A stretch of DNA of 19,602 nucleotides. Origin: Phlegmacium glaucopus. Taxonomy: Eukaryota > Basidiomycota > Agaricomycetes > Agaricales > Cortinariaceae. Location of the stretch: positions 4,824 through 24,425 of the forward strand of contig MU130036.1 of NCBI GenBank assembly GCA_015039465.1, in the 5' to 3' direction. A model generated the notes under the pieces. That model did no database searches. It saw nothing but the letters and a program-made list of their open reading frames with translations, and was not told the DNA's origin. How positions within the stretch are numbered: the stretch's first letter is position 1; each line of letters opens with the position of its first letter. A program made the translations under genes and the position numbers. Below, piece by piece: positions 10,801-19,371 of this stretch.

Positions 10801-11715
10801 ATCTGGGATACAACCACAGGAGAGTGTGAAGCAGAGCTGGGAGGACATTCAGCCTTTGTCATATCTGCTGTCTTCTCTCCTGATAGTATGCATATTGTGT
10901 CTGCATCCTGTGACCGCACCGCACGGATCTGGAATACAGCCACAGGAGAGTGTGAAGCAGAGCTGAAAGGACATTCAGACTTTCTCACATCTGCTGTCTT
11001 CTCTCCTGATGGTACACATGTTGTGTCTACATCTTCTGACTGCACTGCACAGATCTGGGGTACAACCACAGGAGAGTATAAAGCAGAGCTGAGGGGACAT
11101 TCAGCCTCAGTCATATCTGCTGTCTTCTCTCCTGATAGTATGCATGTTGTGTCTGCATCCTGTGACTGCACTGCACGGATCTGGAATACAGCCACAGGAG
11201 AGTGTGAAGCAGAGCTGCAAGGACATCCAAACTTTGTCACATCTGCTGTCTTCTCTCCTGATAGTATGTATATTGTATCTGCATCTGATGACTACACCAT
11301 ACGAACCTGGAATGCAACCACTGGAGAGTGTGAAACAGTGTGGGAAGGACATACATCCATTCCATCTTTATCTGATAACAGTCCATTACCTGTTGTATCA
11401 TCAATTGCTGATGGTGTTTTTACCCACAGAATTTCTTCTACCCACAGCCATTCTGAAGGCAAATTTCATGTCTCCCTGCAGCCATCTTTCCTTGACATAC
11501 ACAATGACACAATATTCCATACCAAAAACCTCCACAAAATCAGGCTCCCACCCCCTTTTGATAATCCATCATCTATCAGCTGTTACTTATCCAAAATATG
11601 CCTTGGATATGAATCAGGACAAATTTTGCTTCTAGAGGTATGTATAGCTTATACTGTATTCCACATTCTTACTTTATTACTAAATTTCTCTCAAACATAG
11701 TATCAACGCATCTAA
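7879..11715 (+). CDS. NACHT-WD40 STAND receptor (fungal NLR-like protein)
   Basis: STAND NTPases of this kind act in fungal non-self recognition: ligand binding by the C-terminal repeats triggers nucleotide-dependent oligomerisation (family knowledge). Exons: 7879-9390, 9447-9895, 9945-11637 and 11701-11715, about 1,220 residues plus any leader. The NACHT domain follows RNGCTENTR: Walker A GMAGTGKTT at 8044, Walker B VIVLDALDE at 8356, sensor FFITSRPE at 8455, and a winged-helix-region motif HASFYEFI near 9036. A helical linker leads to 13 WD40 repeats (9666-11349) and a partial last blade ending ICLGYESGQILLLE-YQRI. Introns at 9391-9446 and 11638-11700 have good GTAAGT and GTATGT donors. A 49-base insert at 9896-9944 must be spliced out or the protein stops at TGA 9948-9950. 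The exon before 7879 is uncertain: donor 7820 (GTGAGC) and donor 7828 (GTAAAA) both give an open phase-0 joint, in different upstream frames. No HET, Goodbye or other effector domain is visible. Confidence 0.88.
9666..11349 (+). repeat. Array of 13 near-identical WD40 units (126 bp each)
   Basis: Units start (His/Tyr codon) at 9666, 9792, 9967, 10093, 10219, 10342, 10468, 10594, 10720, 10846, 10972, 11098 and 11224. Period is 126 bases, except +49 after unit 2 and -3 after unit 5. The consensus core is SAVFSPDGMHIVSAS, then DxTAxIWN, then TGECEAELKG. Units 2 and 3 are DNA-identical over at least 110 bases. Differences between units concentrate just after the HS and around SASxDxT, the upper-surface loop positions of a beta-propeller; the framework is almost invariant. 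This is the pattern of ongoing unit exchange seen in HNWD-type het genes. Thirteen units plus a final degenerate blade suggest two propellers of about seven blades. Confidence 0.95.
9896..9944 (+). other. 49-bp insertion in the WD40 array; frameshift or new intron
   Basis: Between units 2 and 3 the normal tgtgaagca-gagctg junction is interrupted by ctgcacggatctggaatac.. through a second tgtgaagca, a piece copied from the end of another WD40 unit. Its 49 bases shift the frame. Read straight through, the protein ends at TGA 9948-9950. If GT at 9896 and AG at 9943-9944 are used as splice sites, exactly 49 bases are removed and the frame is restored with one conservative change (TGECEA to TGDCEA). 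The donor GTGTGA is weak, so splicing is an inference. Confidence 0.6.
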
Positions 11716-12260
11716 AACTTCTGGCAGAGCACCATATAATTATTAATCATGGTGTAGGATGGAATACACAAACCTGCAATGATCCCAAGTATTCTCAAGG
11801 CTGTATCTGGATCTGCAAGGATTTCTTTTCCAAAATTTGAAAATTTCACACCCAAAAAAGACAGAGGCTGCTTCCATGCCTACAATTGATTACTGTACCT
11901 GTACAAGATGTTAATCTATATAGTTGAAGGTTATCAATGAAACTGATCTGAGAGATCAATAAGACTGAGAATGAATATTCATTACTGTAAGGAAAGTGGT
12001 GCTTACTAGTGATTGGGCAGAAACCCAAAGGGGTTTTCAACTGAAAAAAGGGTCCTGATCTATGGAACAAGCATTGGACCTACTTTGACAATATTGTCAA
12101 TCTTCAGCACAACACCACACGGGGTGGCAGGACATATTGCTCCTTGCCGTACTGAGCCGTAACTGATTCAGTGTATGTTCATCTAACCTTGTGCAAGTCC
12201 GGGATCTTTTAATGCCTAAGTCTGGACTAGACGGTACTATGTATTGACTACGGAACCATT
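11716..12260. other. Intergenic region between convergent genes
   Basis: The plus-strand receptor gene ends at 11715 and the minus-strand membrane gene ends at 12261, so both 3' ends and any polyadenylation signals lie here. Frames in this stretch are short and without domain character. No repeat was noticed. Confidence 0.5.
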
Positions 12261-13364
12261 TTACGGCTTTATCAATCGATATCTTTGAGCTTTGATGCGT
12301 CCTGCCTTTATGCTATGAAATATGGTATTGGTAATTCCGTACGAGAAGCCTAAAATGACGGGAATCAAGGAGAAGATACCTCCCCAGGTGGTATTAATCC
12401 TCGTGTCGACCTGCGACGCACTGCCTTCCTGTGCAAGGTTGAGAGTCGCCACAGAAGCTCCCATAAGCACCATCCCAACAAACGAAGCAAATCCTGCGAA
12501 GTATATCGCACTAAAGAGAACCCTTCGACGTCTCGGATAGGTCACGACTGCGAATGGTGGCTTTTCCGGATTCAGCCACTGTGTAAAGACACACACGGAG
12601 AAGGAAAAGGTAAATGCAGCCCACGAGAAGCCCATGAGCCCAATAGAACCTCTGGACCCAGAGAAAATAGTTGAGAAAGTTATGCCTGAACAGAGATTTA
12701 AGGTATGATGTTAGATTTGCCAACGCATGCCATCGTATAAAACCAGTCCACTTACCGCTCCCGAAGAAAGCCACTGTAGATACAGCCAAAAGGCGATCTT
12801 TTTGTTTTTGAATAAATTCCTGAAAAATAAAGAGGATAAAACTCGGGAATGAAAAGTTATATCAATCCAAATGACGACGTACTTGCGCCTTTTCTTCGAC
12901 GTTGGGATATGGAAAATATTCTCCCCTATTGGGTGGATCATAGGCAAGGTCCGCGAGAAGGACTAGTTTCAGTCGTTCCTCCCGCAATCGAGACAACTGT
13001 AAGTATTTTCGTGGATTACATCTAGCAAAGTATACATGGCCTGGAAAGAATACTCACCTCGCTCTCAGCCCGGCGCTGATTCTCGACTATGGTGAGAAAC
13101 TCTGAATGCAGACCTTCAATTAGAGCTACCGGACCAGTGTTTGCTGATTCTCTCGCTTTCCGTCGCTTCTCTTTCAGGTCAGCAAGCTGCAAGAATAGCA
13201 ATGTCAGAGAAGAAGTTCATTCTGAGGGAGGGAGGGAGGGAGGGACTGAGGCGTACAATTGATTCTATATAGCTTAGGTCTTTATCCAAATTAGCCAAGT
13301 CGTCAAGAGCACCGGGGGATCCTCGAGAAATGACGGGATAAGGGGAAAACCAGTTTTCGGGCAT
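12261..13364 (-). CDS. Four-TM protein with charged helical N-terminus, unknown function
   Basis: Five exons read cleanly: 13364-13257, 13186-13058, 12996-12883, 12819-12756 and 12685-12261. All introns have GT..AG ends (phases 0, 0, 0, 1), giving 279 residues. Residues ~37-116 are rich in Glu, Lys, Arg and Leu (LADLKEKRRKARES, QRRAESELSRLREERLKL), likely coiled coil. Then come four hydrophobic segments at about 128-147, 153-173, 195-217 and 240-260, and a basic C-terminal tail (KAGRIKAQRYRLIKP). ATG 13364 is chosen for its good context (caaaATG); an in-frame ATG at 13544 would add 60 residues of less protein-like sequence. I do not recognise a named family; similar small multi-TM proteins of unknown role are common in Agaricomycetes. 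No disabling lesion is visible. Intron 1 contains a (GGGA)n tract. Confidence 0.82.
13226..13244 (+). repeat. (GGGA)n tract, potential G-quadruplex
   Basis: Five GGG runs separated by single A bases lie within the first intron of the membrane-protein gene. On the transcribed message this is a CCCT pyrimidine tract followed by CAG, so it also forms a strong-looking alternative 3' splice site upstream of the acceptor at 13187. Confidence 0.7.
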
Positions 13365-13653
13365 TTTGGAGACAGGAATGTTGCAATTGAGATGTTGGGG
13401 TATGAAAGAGTTTAGGATGTACAGGTCTAAATACGGGCGGCGTGAAGCAAAGGCAGTCCAGTCCAATGACTGTAGAGGTACACGTCGAGCATGATGTAGG
13501 GTAAGAGTGGAATGAATTGCGCAGCTGCCGATGATCCTAAGCAAAGGCTCTGTACATTTATTTGTGCTGATGACAAAAGACCTTATAAAACCAATTTCAT
13601 ACGCTACTAGACACTAGTAATAGACTCCCGGCAACAGACAACAAATTATTCAT

Positions 13654-13857
13654 TTACTCGGCTTTGTGTAAAATAAGTATGGAGGTTACGCTTCTAAAGG
13701 CTTTGCAAACATTGATCGCAATGCCGGGCCAAAAATTTAGGCAGTAAGGCACTAGTACCCAGGATGTCTCACAACCCACAATTGTAGCGCAGTCTTCGAG
13801 CCCATATATTTCAACGTGAATGATTGGAGATTCTTCAAGGTTTTTATCGTTGCATAT
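13654..13857 (-). other. Possible exon of the neighbouring F-box-like gene
   Basis: Reading on the minus strand after ccactggcag (an acceptor-like site), a frame of about 67 codons runs to TAA 13656-13654. It contains ESPIIHVEIYGLEDCATIVG and a hydrophobic tail. It lies just downstream of the 13969-14657 frame on the same strand and could be a later exon, but no in-frame splice from that gene avoids its TGA. Low confidence. Confidence 0.25.
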
Positions 13858-13968
13858 CTGCCAGTGGGTTAATAATTCGCAACAAGTATCAGTCAGAGCT
13901 AATGAGGAAAACAGAGGACAGGTTTAGTTGGGAAGGGGATACGTGGGTAAACTGAAGCACCTAAGACG

Positions 13969-14657
13969 TCAAGTAGATCTAAGTGCGAGATGTAGTGATG
14001 CAAAGCTCGGCACAAGTTTACGAGGCTGGTTGTCTATGCGAAGAGATTCGAGAATTGGTGCGGATCGGCCAAGGCCAAGTTGAACGATAAGCTTGTTGGC
14101 AAATTTATGTTCTGAAACGTGTATTCCCAGAGATCTGTTTTGAATGAGCTGTTCTGCGAGGATCTCTGTTAGTGTGCTCGTTTCCGTGACCAAAAATTCG
14201 ATCTGTACGTCGAGAGACAGTCTACGAGAGTGCTTCAAACAGTACAAGACGGCTGAGACGTTGGTGGAATGAATGTACTTGGGGTCCATAACTGCATAAC
14301 TGGAGTGTTGTGATGACAATTTAACGCCAGGATTAATTGATGCGGAAGCGTTTTGTGAAGGAGGAGGTCGTCGTCCAATCGAACTACAAATTGGAAGATA
14401 GTACTCCAGCTCAACTGGAAGATCAGAGATGTACGTTTCCAGAATACCACAACCTTCAAGTAAGCGGATGAAGGGAATCTGAAAGGAGGAAACTTACATC
14501 GAAAACGTTCGTGAATATTTGAAGGGAATCGAGGAGAAAAGGCTAGACGCCCGAAGTCAGAAATAGGCGATGACCTGCCTTGATTCAACTTGAAAATTTG
14601 AATCTCGGTAGACTCGCGACCACTCCTTAGATGATGGTCGATGCATCGATGGCCCAT
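13969..14657 (-). CDS. F-box-protein-like fragment (C-terminal region, no F-box seen)
   Basis: Two exons, 14657-14498 and 14453-13969, are joined over a 44-base GTAAGT..GAAG intron in phase 1 and give 214 residues. The second exon has the character of the leucine-rich C-terminal half of mushroom F-box proteins: VLYCLKHSRRLSLDVQ, LTEILAEQLIQNRSLGIHV, and APILESLRI followed by FASLHLALRST. No F-box motif (LPxEL..IF type) is found at the N-terminus, and the usual family length is two to three times greater. This looks like a 5'-truncated copy or a partial gene. It lies between two intact minus-strand genes, 147 bases downstream of the stop at 14805. The family call rests on general resemblance only. 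Confidence 0.45.
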
Positions 14658-14804
14658 TGTTCGAAAACAAAAATGAAAAATGGATCTTATAACTTGTTTA
14701 TTAGCGCACGCGTCTCCGAATCCGAAACAGTCCGCGACCGACTACTTTAGCGTCATCAAAACGAATCCTCCTTCAAGTCTGTCGGTGGAGGAGGCGCCTA
14801 GGCG

Positions 14805-16102
14805 TTAGGGGGATGGCTCAAGCATCCAACGTTGATGAGGAGCATTCTGGTCCCATAAGCTGGAGACGTGAAATATGAGAGAAGTGACTTACGTTGCGAA
14901 TAGCAACTATAGGCTATGAAGAGCAATGAAATTGAATAACGTTAATTGTAAGATCAATAATCACTTACGGGACCACTTGTAGGATGTTGAATGACAAAAT
15001 GATTAGCAGCATTCCCAATTCTGCTTTAATTTAGATTTGGATAAAATGATTGGAAATTGAGGAGACGAACACATATTCATCGGAACCTCGAGGTTCTATA
15101 GTCCAGAAGGCGTTACGGCCAGTTGGATTGCAAACCAATTCTCTTCTGAAGTTGACGGCTAAAGCACCACCGGCCTGAGACGTGATAACGTAGTCACCAT
15201 CTGAGGCAGGAGTTACCGTCCACTATGTGAATGCAAAAGACTAATTAGGTGCATCAAATGAGAAATAATTGACTTACTTGTTGGGATTGACCTGGATTAG
15301 ACGGTTGCAATGTAACAGTGCCGTCGTTTGCGCAATCGAGGTAAGTGTTGTCAACTCTACCCCTGAAACGATAAGTACCATTGGGTATGAGAGGGCGAGT
15401 TGAAGATGGGGAACGAACAAAGACAACTGTCTGCCCTCCAGGAAAGCCCAACCTCGTCTCCACCTTCATCGCCTGACTCTGAGTTGTAGTTGCAGCGAAG
15501 ACTAATTCAGAACTGGCTCTTGGATAAGGGTTTTGGTCTCCGGGACGCACAAGTTGGAAAGATGAAATCGCCAGAGGGTTCGAATCATTGGATACCTTGA
15601 CCCACATATCGTAGTTGCTGTCGTTTTTGACAATGATATTGTTCATAACTGACGAAGGAGAGTTTATGTCCAGTGTATTGCCAGGGATACCCGTCATCGT
15701 CTCCAAAGGATAACCTGGCCTGTATATGGTGACTGTCTGATTTCCATCTCTCTTCCACCTACGGCTCTGCGACGGAGGGAGCGCGACGAACCATTCATCA
15801 GGTCGACCGCCCGCCATCTTCACGTGAGCCATAGTCCCGCTTAGGTTTTTTACCGTTATAAAGTTGCTATTTGGTGGGTCGTAGATGATTGCATTCCCAC
15901 CAGGATTTCCCACCATCGTCTCGTAAACCTGCGGCCCATACCCATGTCGATATATAGTAACGGTCTCGGGGCCTTGTCTACTCCAATAATCCCAGCTGGA
16001 AGGGGGGAGCGTCCACCAACTAGTGCTGCCGTTCTGATTGGTCTTTGCCGTCACCCACACACTGACTTCGTCACTACTTTTGTTCCAAACACAGATAGAC
16101 AT
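14805..16102 (-). CDS. Three beta-sandwich-like repeats plus C-terminal beta-trefoil, lectin/inhibitor-like
   Basis: Five exons: 16102-15278, 15222-15071, 15020-14969, 14913-14893 (a 21-base micro-exon) and 14846-14805, giving 363 residues with all phases consistent. No signal peptide: it starts MSICVWNKSSDEVSVWVTAK, so a cytosolic protein is expected. Residues 3-77, 81-149 and 155-233 are three diverged repeats. The first two share WWTLPPSS or WFVALPPSQ, then RxGxxTVTIYRxGY, ETMxGxPG; the third keeps a later GFPGGQTVVFV. Residues 239-363 form a beta-trefoil: NGTYRF, QQWTVTPASDGDYVITS, FWTIEPRGSDEYV, IGNAANHFVIQ, HQRWMLEP. Beta-trefoils in mushrooms are either ricin-B-type lectins or cytosolic protease inhibitors; I cannot decide which. 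The N-terminal VWNKS..VxVWVT pattern resembles small fungal beta-sandwich proteins of unknown function. The fragment at 1404-1918 is a paralogue of its 3' exons. Upstream DNA carries a tandem duplication. Confidence 0.82.
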
Positions 16103-16190
16103 TTAGAAATGACGGGAGGAAAAAATGGAAAGATGAATGCAAGAACGTGAAAGATTGCGGACGCGGTAAGCTCCAAGAGAATAGAGGGCC

Positions 16191-16614
16191 GAGACACACC
16201 AATTTAAGGTTGCCAGCTTGGTGGAAAACCAAAACCGTTCCGAAGGAATGGTATCGATTGCAGTGAAGTCCTGTGACATCCACACCGTTTCAAGCATTCT
16301 TGCTTCCTGGGGCCTTGCATACGAGACACACCCCATGTAAGGTTAGCTGTGCTTGGTGGAAATTAAGTGTCAGTGCGAACAGGACAGTTAATCACCGCCG
16401 ATTCTGTCCTCACGACATTCAAGTTATTTCAGAAATAACGACTCGGAAAACCAAAGTGGAATGGTATCGATGGCAGTGAAGTCCTGTGACATCCACACGT
16501 TTCAAGCATTCTTGCTTCCTGGGGCCTTGGGTACGAGACACACCCCATTTAAGATTGCCAGCTGGTAGTCCCGGAAATTAAGTGTCAATGCGAAAGGACA
16601 GGTAAGTTGCTGGA
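16191..16614. repeat. Partial tandem duplication (~213-bp period) upstream of the trefoil gene
   Basis: The stretch from ggaatggtatcgat at 16245 recurs at 16458. It continues through gtgaagtcctgtgacatcc, tttcaagcattcttgcttcc and gagacacacccca to taagtgtcagtgcgaa (second copy taagtgtcaatgcgaa) and ggacag. The gagacacacc module occurs a third time at 16191 (others at 16323 and 16535). The array begins about 90 bases upstream of the start codon at 16102, so it occupies the promoter region of that gene. Confidence 0.85.
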
Positions 16615-16815
16615 CAAACCTCATTACTAATCTTCACAAGCTTGATTCGTCGTGATACTGACGCATATTCTTGTCCAAAACGGGAAGACAGTAGTATCAG
16701 ATCCGACAGATCGACAAAACACCTAGCGCCTTTTATACAACAAGCCATGAACCCGTGCCTTCGGCACGGCGCCGCTCCGCTTTGCCGGCCTACAGCACGG
16801 ATTCAGGGCTTGCCA

Positions 16816-16823
16816 GGGGCTCC
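16816..16823. repeat. Left target-site duplication, GGGGCTCC
   Basis: Eight bases directly left of the element, identical to 17430-17437. Eight-base duplications are characteristic of hAT-superfamily insertion. Confidence 0.85.
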
Positions 16824-17429
16824 TAGGGTTACCAAAGTTCAGTTCAGAACTGACTCATGAACCTGAACTGAACTGAACTGAACTGATAATTCAGTTCAGT
16901 TCAGTTCAGGTTCAGGCATTTAGAGATTTATGGTTCATGCAGTTCGAACTGAACTGAACTGCTGAACCGTTAGGTCCCAGAAGGCCAGGCAATTCTCTTC
17001 TTTTGACTTAACATTGTATGGAAAGTGATCCTTCAGTAATTTATGAACATTGGAATGGTTTTGCAGTCCTTTTTAGCATGAAATAATGGCTAAGGAAGGA
17101 GGTAATGGCCAGACTTGGTATGTGATATTATTATGTCAGCATAGATCAGTACTGCCTATTTAGGAAAATATATATAAATTAATGGTTTTCTGTGTTCTAA
17201 AGGAGTTCTGAGATCATATATGAGTGGAAATCAAGGCTAAGGAAGGTCTTTGTACAATAAAATTTCAGAAAAAGGTAAAATTTCAGATTTTATAATGGTT
17301 CTTCAGTTCAGTTCAGTTCGAACCAGTTCTTAAATGGTTCAGTTCAGTTCAGGACCATATACAAACAGTTCAGTTCAGTTCAGGCTGAGGAGGTGAAGAA
17401 CTGAACTGAACTGAACTTTGGTAACCCTA
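16824..17429. mobile_element. hAT-like MITE, 606 bp, non-autonomous
   Basis: The ends are perfect 24-base terminal inverted repeats beginning TAGGGTTACCAAAGTTC. The element is flanked by a perfect 8-bp target duplication, GGGGCTCC. TAGGG ends together with an 8-bp duplication fit the hAT superfamily. There is no transposase frame, so movement would need a transposase from elsewhere. Subterminal regions on both sides are packed with the pentamer GTTCA and its complement TGAAC; the centre is AT-rich. Perfect ends and target duplication imply a recent insertion. Confidence 0.88.
16858..16914. repeat. Perfect hairpin of GAACT/AGTTC pentamers inside the MITE
   Basis: The left arm begins tgaacctgaactgaac and the right arm ends gttcagttcaggttca. 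The arms are 24 bases, perfectly complementary, around a 9-base loop. It lies within the left subterminal region of the element; comparable GTTCA clusters occur near the right end at 17304-17420. Confidence 0.85.
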
Positions 17430-17437
17430 GGGGCTCC
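17430..17437. repeat. Right target-site duplication, GGGGCTCC
   Basis: Second copy of the 8-bp duplication flanking the MITE; identical to 16816-16823. Confidence 0.85.
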
Positions 17438-17470
17438 GCCCCCTGGACCCCTGGCTGCATCACAACAGTG

Positions 17471-17820
17471 GACTCAGTTTCAAATCCTAATAGAAAACTC
17501 AGTTTCAAATCCTAATGGTAGACCCTGTTTCAAGTCCTAATAGTAACTCAGTTTCAAATCCTAATGGTAGACTCAGTTTTAAATCCTAATGGTAGACCCA
17601 GTTTCAAGTCCTAATAGTAACTCAGTTTCAAATCCTAATGGTAGACCCAGCTTCAAATCCTAATGGTAGACCCAGCTTCAAATCCTAATGGTAGACTCAG
17701 TCTGATATCCCAATAGTAGACCCAGTTTCAAATCCTAATGGTAGACTCGGTCTGATATCCCAATGGTAGGCTCAGTCTGACATCCCAATAGTAGACTCCA
17801 CCTGATATCCCAAGAGTCAA
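17471..17820. repeat. 25-bp minisatellite, 14 units
   Basis: Consensus is about ctcagtttcaaatcctaatg followed by gtaga. Two unit families can be told apart: early units with tttcaaatcctaat, and later ones with tctgatatcccaat that interleave with the first from the tenth unit on. Some units are 23 or 26 bases. Units abut without spacers. Confidence 0.9.
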
Positions 17821-18390
17821 TGAATCTGAGCAGAAGAGAGTATTTATATATTCCGCCCATCCACCCAACACTCAGTCAACAAATCACAGCCCTTCAACAT
17901 CACAAAATAGTCCATTTTATCACAAACACATTCTCTTTTGTTTTCTACTCTTGAAAAAAGTTGAGAAGCCATTTTTATCAATCCTACCCTATCTAAATAA
18001 TATTAGTAAAACATCTAAATAACTCAAATCAATTTATTTTATCCCTTTTTCACTTAATTTACACTTAAAATACTTTCATTTTCTGAACTTGAACACATCC
18101 AGAACCATTATAAATCATAAGAACCTTTCTATTTTCTCTTTAGTTCTTACTTTTACTCCAATTATACTTAGTAATAGTAGACCCATCTGAGCATCTGAGA
18201 GTATAAACATCCACTCATCTACCCATCACACTCTGAAGAAGAGAGAGTCATCAAATATAGCTAATAATCATCATCAGTCAATCATGAGCATCTTGACCCA
18301 TCATAAATTTATTCTCATCAATGTTGTAATATCATATTCGTTGAACAATCATGAGATACCCTGACACAACCCCTATCATACACTGCCATA

Positions 18391-18433
18391 CAGGAGAAGG
18401 GATTGCTGTTGTTGTGTAAATCCTTCTCTCCTG
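18391..18433. repeat. Imperfect stem-loop
   Basis: caggagaagggatt and its imperfect complement aatccttctctcctg flank a short GT-rich loop. The outer seven base pairs are perfect; the inner part needs a bulge. It stands out in an otherwise G-poor region. Confidence 0.4.
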
Positions 18434-18963
18434 TCACTCAATCAATCAACATCCTACACTCACCACATAAATATTAATCACACCATCTATTTTATCTATT
18501 TCTCACTTACTTTTCTACATTTTTCTCATCTGAATGGTCTATGTATAAATCATGAACACACCCAGAACATCTTCCATAAGATCCTTTGACCTTTGTTTTC
18601 TCTTCCCATTTTATTTCCACTTCCAACCTTTTCAGAAATAATTAGTTCTTACTTTTTACTCACTCTGGTCATACTCTGTATCCATCATCAAATGTATCTA
18701 TTATACATTGAACTTTCACCTCATTTATATTTTTCTCAACTTCAAAATTGTAGCTGGATTAATAGTAGCTCCACACATCCTAAATCTTTAATCCAGAGCA
18801 CCCAACTTAATTTAATTTAATTCAATGTATCTCAAAATTCTCATGGTATAGTATTCCAATACAAAACACAGAACCCTCATCCTTACCTGCCCCACTCAAT
18901 ATTCCCATCTCCATCCACCTGTCTTTATTTACCTTCCCACACATTGTTATTGTAACCATCCCC

Positions 18964-19371
18964 CATTCACTCAGATTAAAACACAGAAACAGACAAAATC
19001 TCAAAATAACTCTATTCATCTTCCAATCTTGTCTTTTATTCTCAATTTATCTCCACTCACCTATCTGTCACATTAAGTGTGTATATTACTCATATTCCTA
19101 TATCTTCTCATCCCATGTTCCTATTTCTTTATCTTAAAATCCATCACACCTAACTTAATTCAATTTATCTCATCTTACCACCACCCCACTCATCTATACC
19201 TATCTAACCATATTCCCTCCCATCTATCTCCATCCACCTCTGTCTTGATATTTCCCACTTGCAACCATTCACTCAAATTAAAACACAGAAACAGACAGAA
19301 TCTCAAAATAACTCTATTCATCTTCCAATCAAATGTTCCCACTCACCTATCTCTCACATTAAGTGTGTATA
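18964..19371. repeat. Direct repeats ~300 bp apart
   Basis: cattcactcagattaaaac through tctattcatcttccaatc at 18964-19028 recurs at 19266-19330 with only a few changes. Downstream, ccactcacctatct and cacattaagtgtgtatat follow each copy (19053 and 19338), at different distances because of an indel. Confidence 0.85.

Larger units (their letters stand above)
16748..17460. repeat. GC-rich hairpin repeat interrupted by a MITE
   Basis: Outside the inserted element the flanks join into a GC-rich unit that contrasts with the AT-rich surroundings. It includes a perfect hairpin, cgtgcc-ttc-ggcacg, at 16754-16768. Removing the insertion and one target copy leaves ccaggggctccgccccctgg, itself nearly self-complementary. 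This suggests an older repeat or transposon end that served as the target. Confidence 0.5.

Noticed and set aside
9248..11352. Several long open frames on the minus strand opposite the WD40 array, and additional plus-strand frames inside it
   Set aside because: The unit length of 126 is divisible by three, so any stop-free frame in one unit stays open over the whole array. The products are shadow repeats (for example IPSGEKTAD) with no independent support.
16824..17429. A transposase gene within the inverted-repeat element
   Set aside because: No frame of useful length and no catalytic motif; the element is only 606 bp.
17471..17820. Short regularly repeated units resembling a CRISPR array
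   Set aside because: Units abut directly with no unique spacers, the units themselves diverge, and the genome is fungal.
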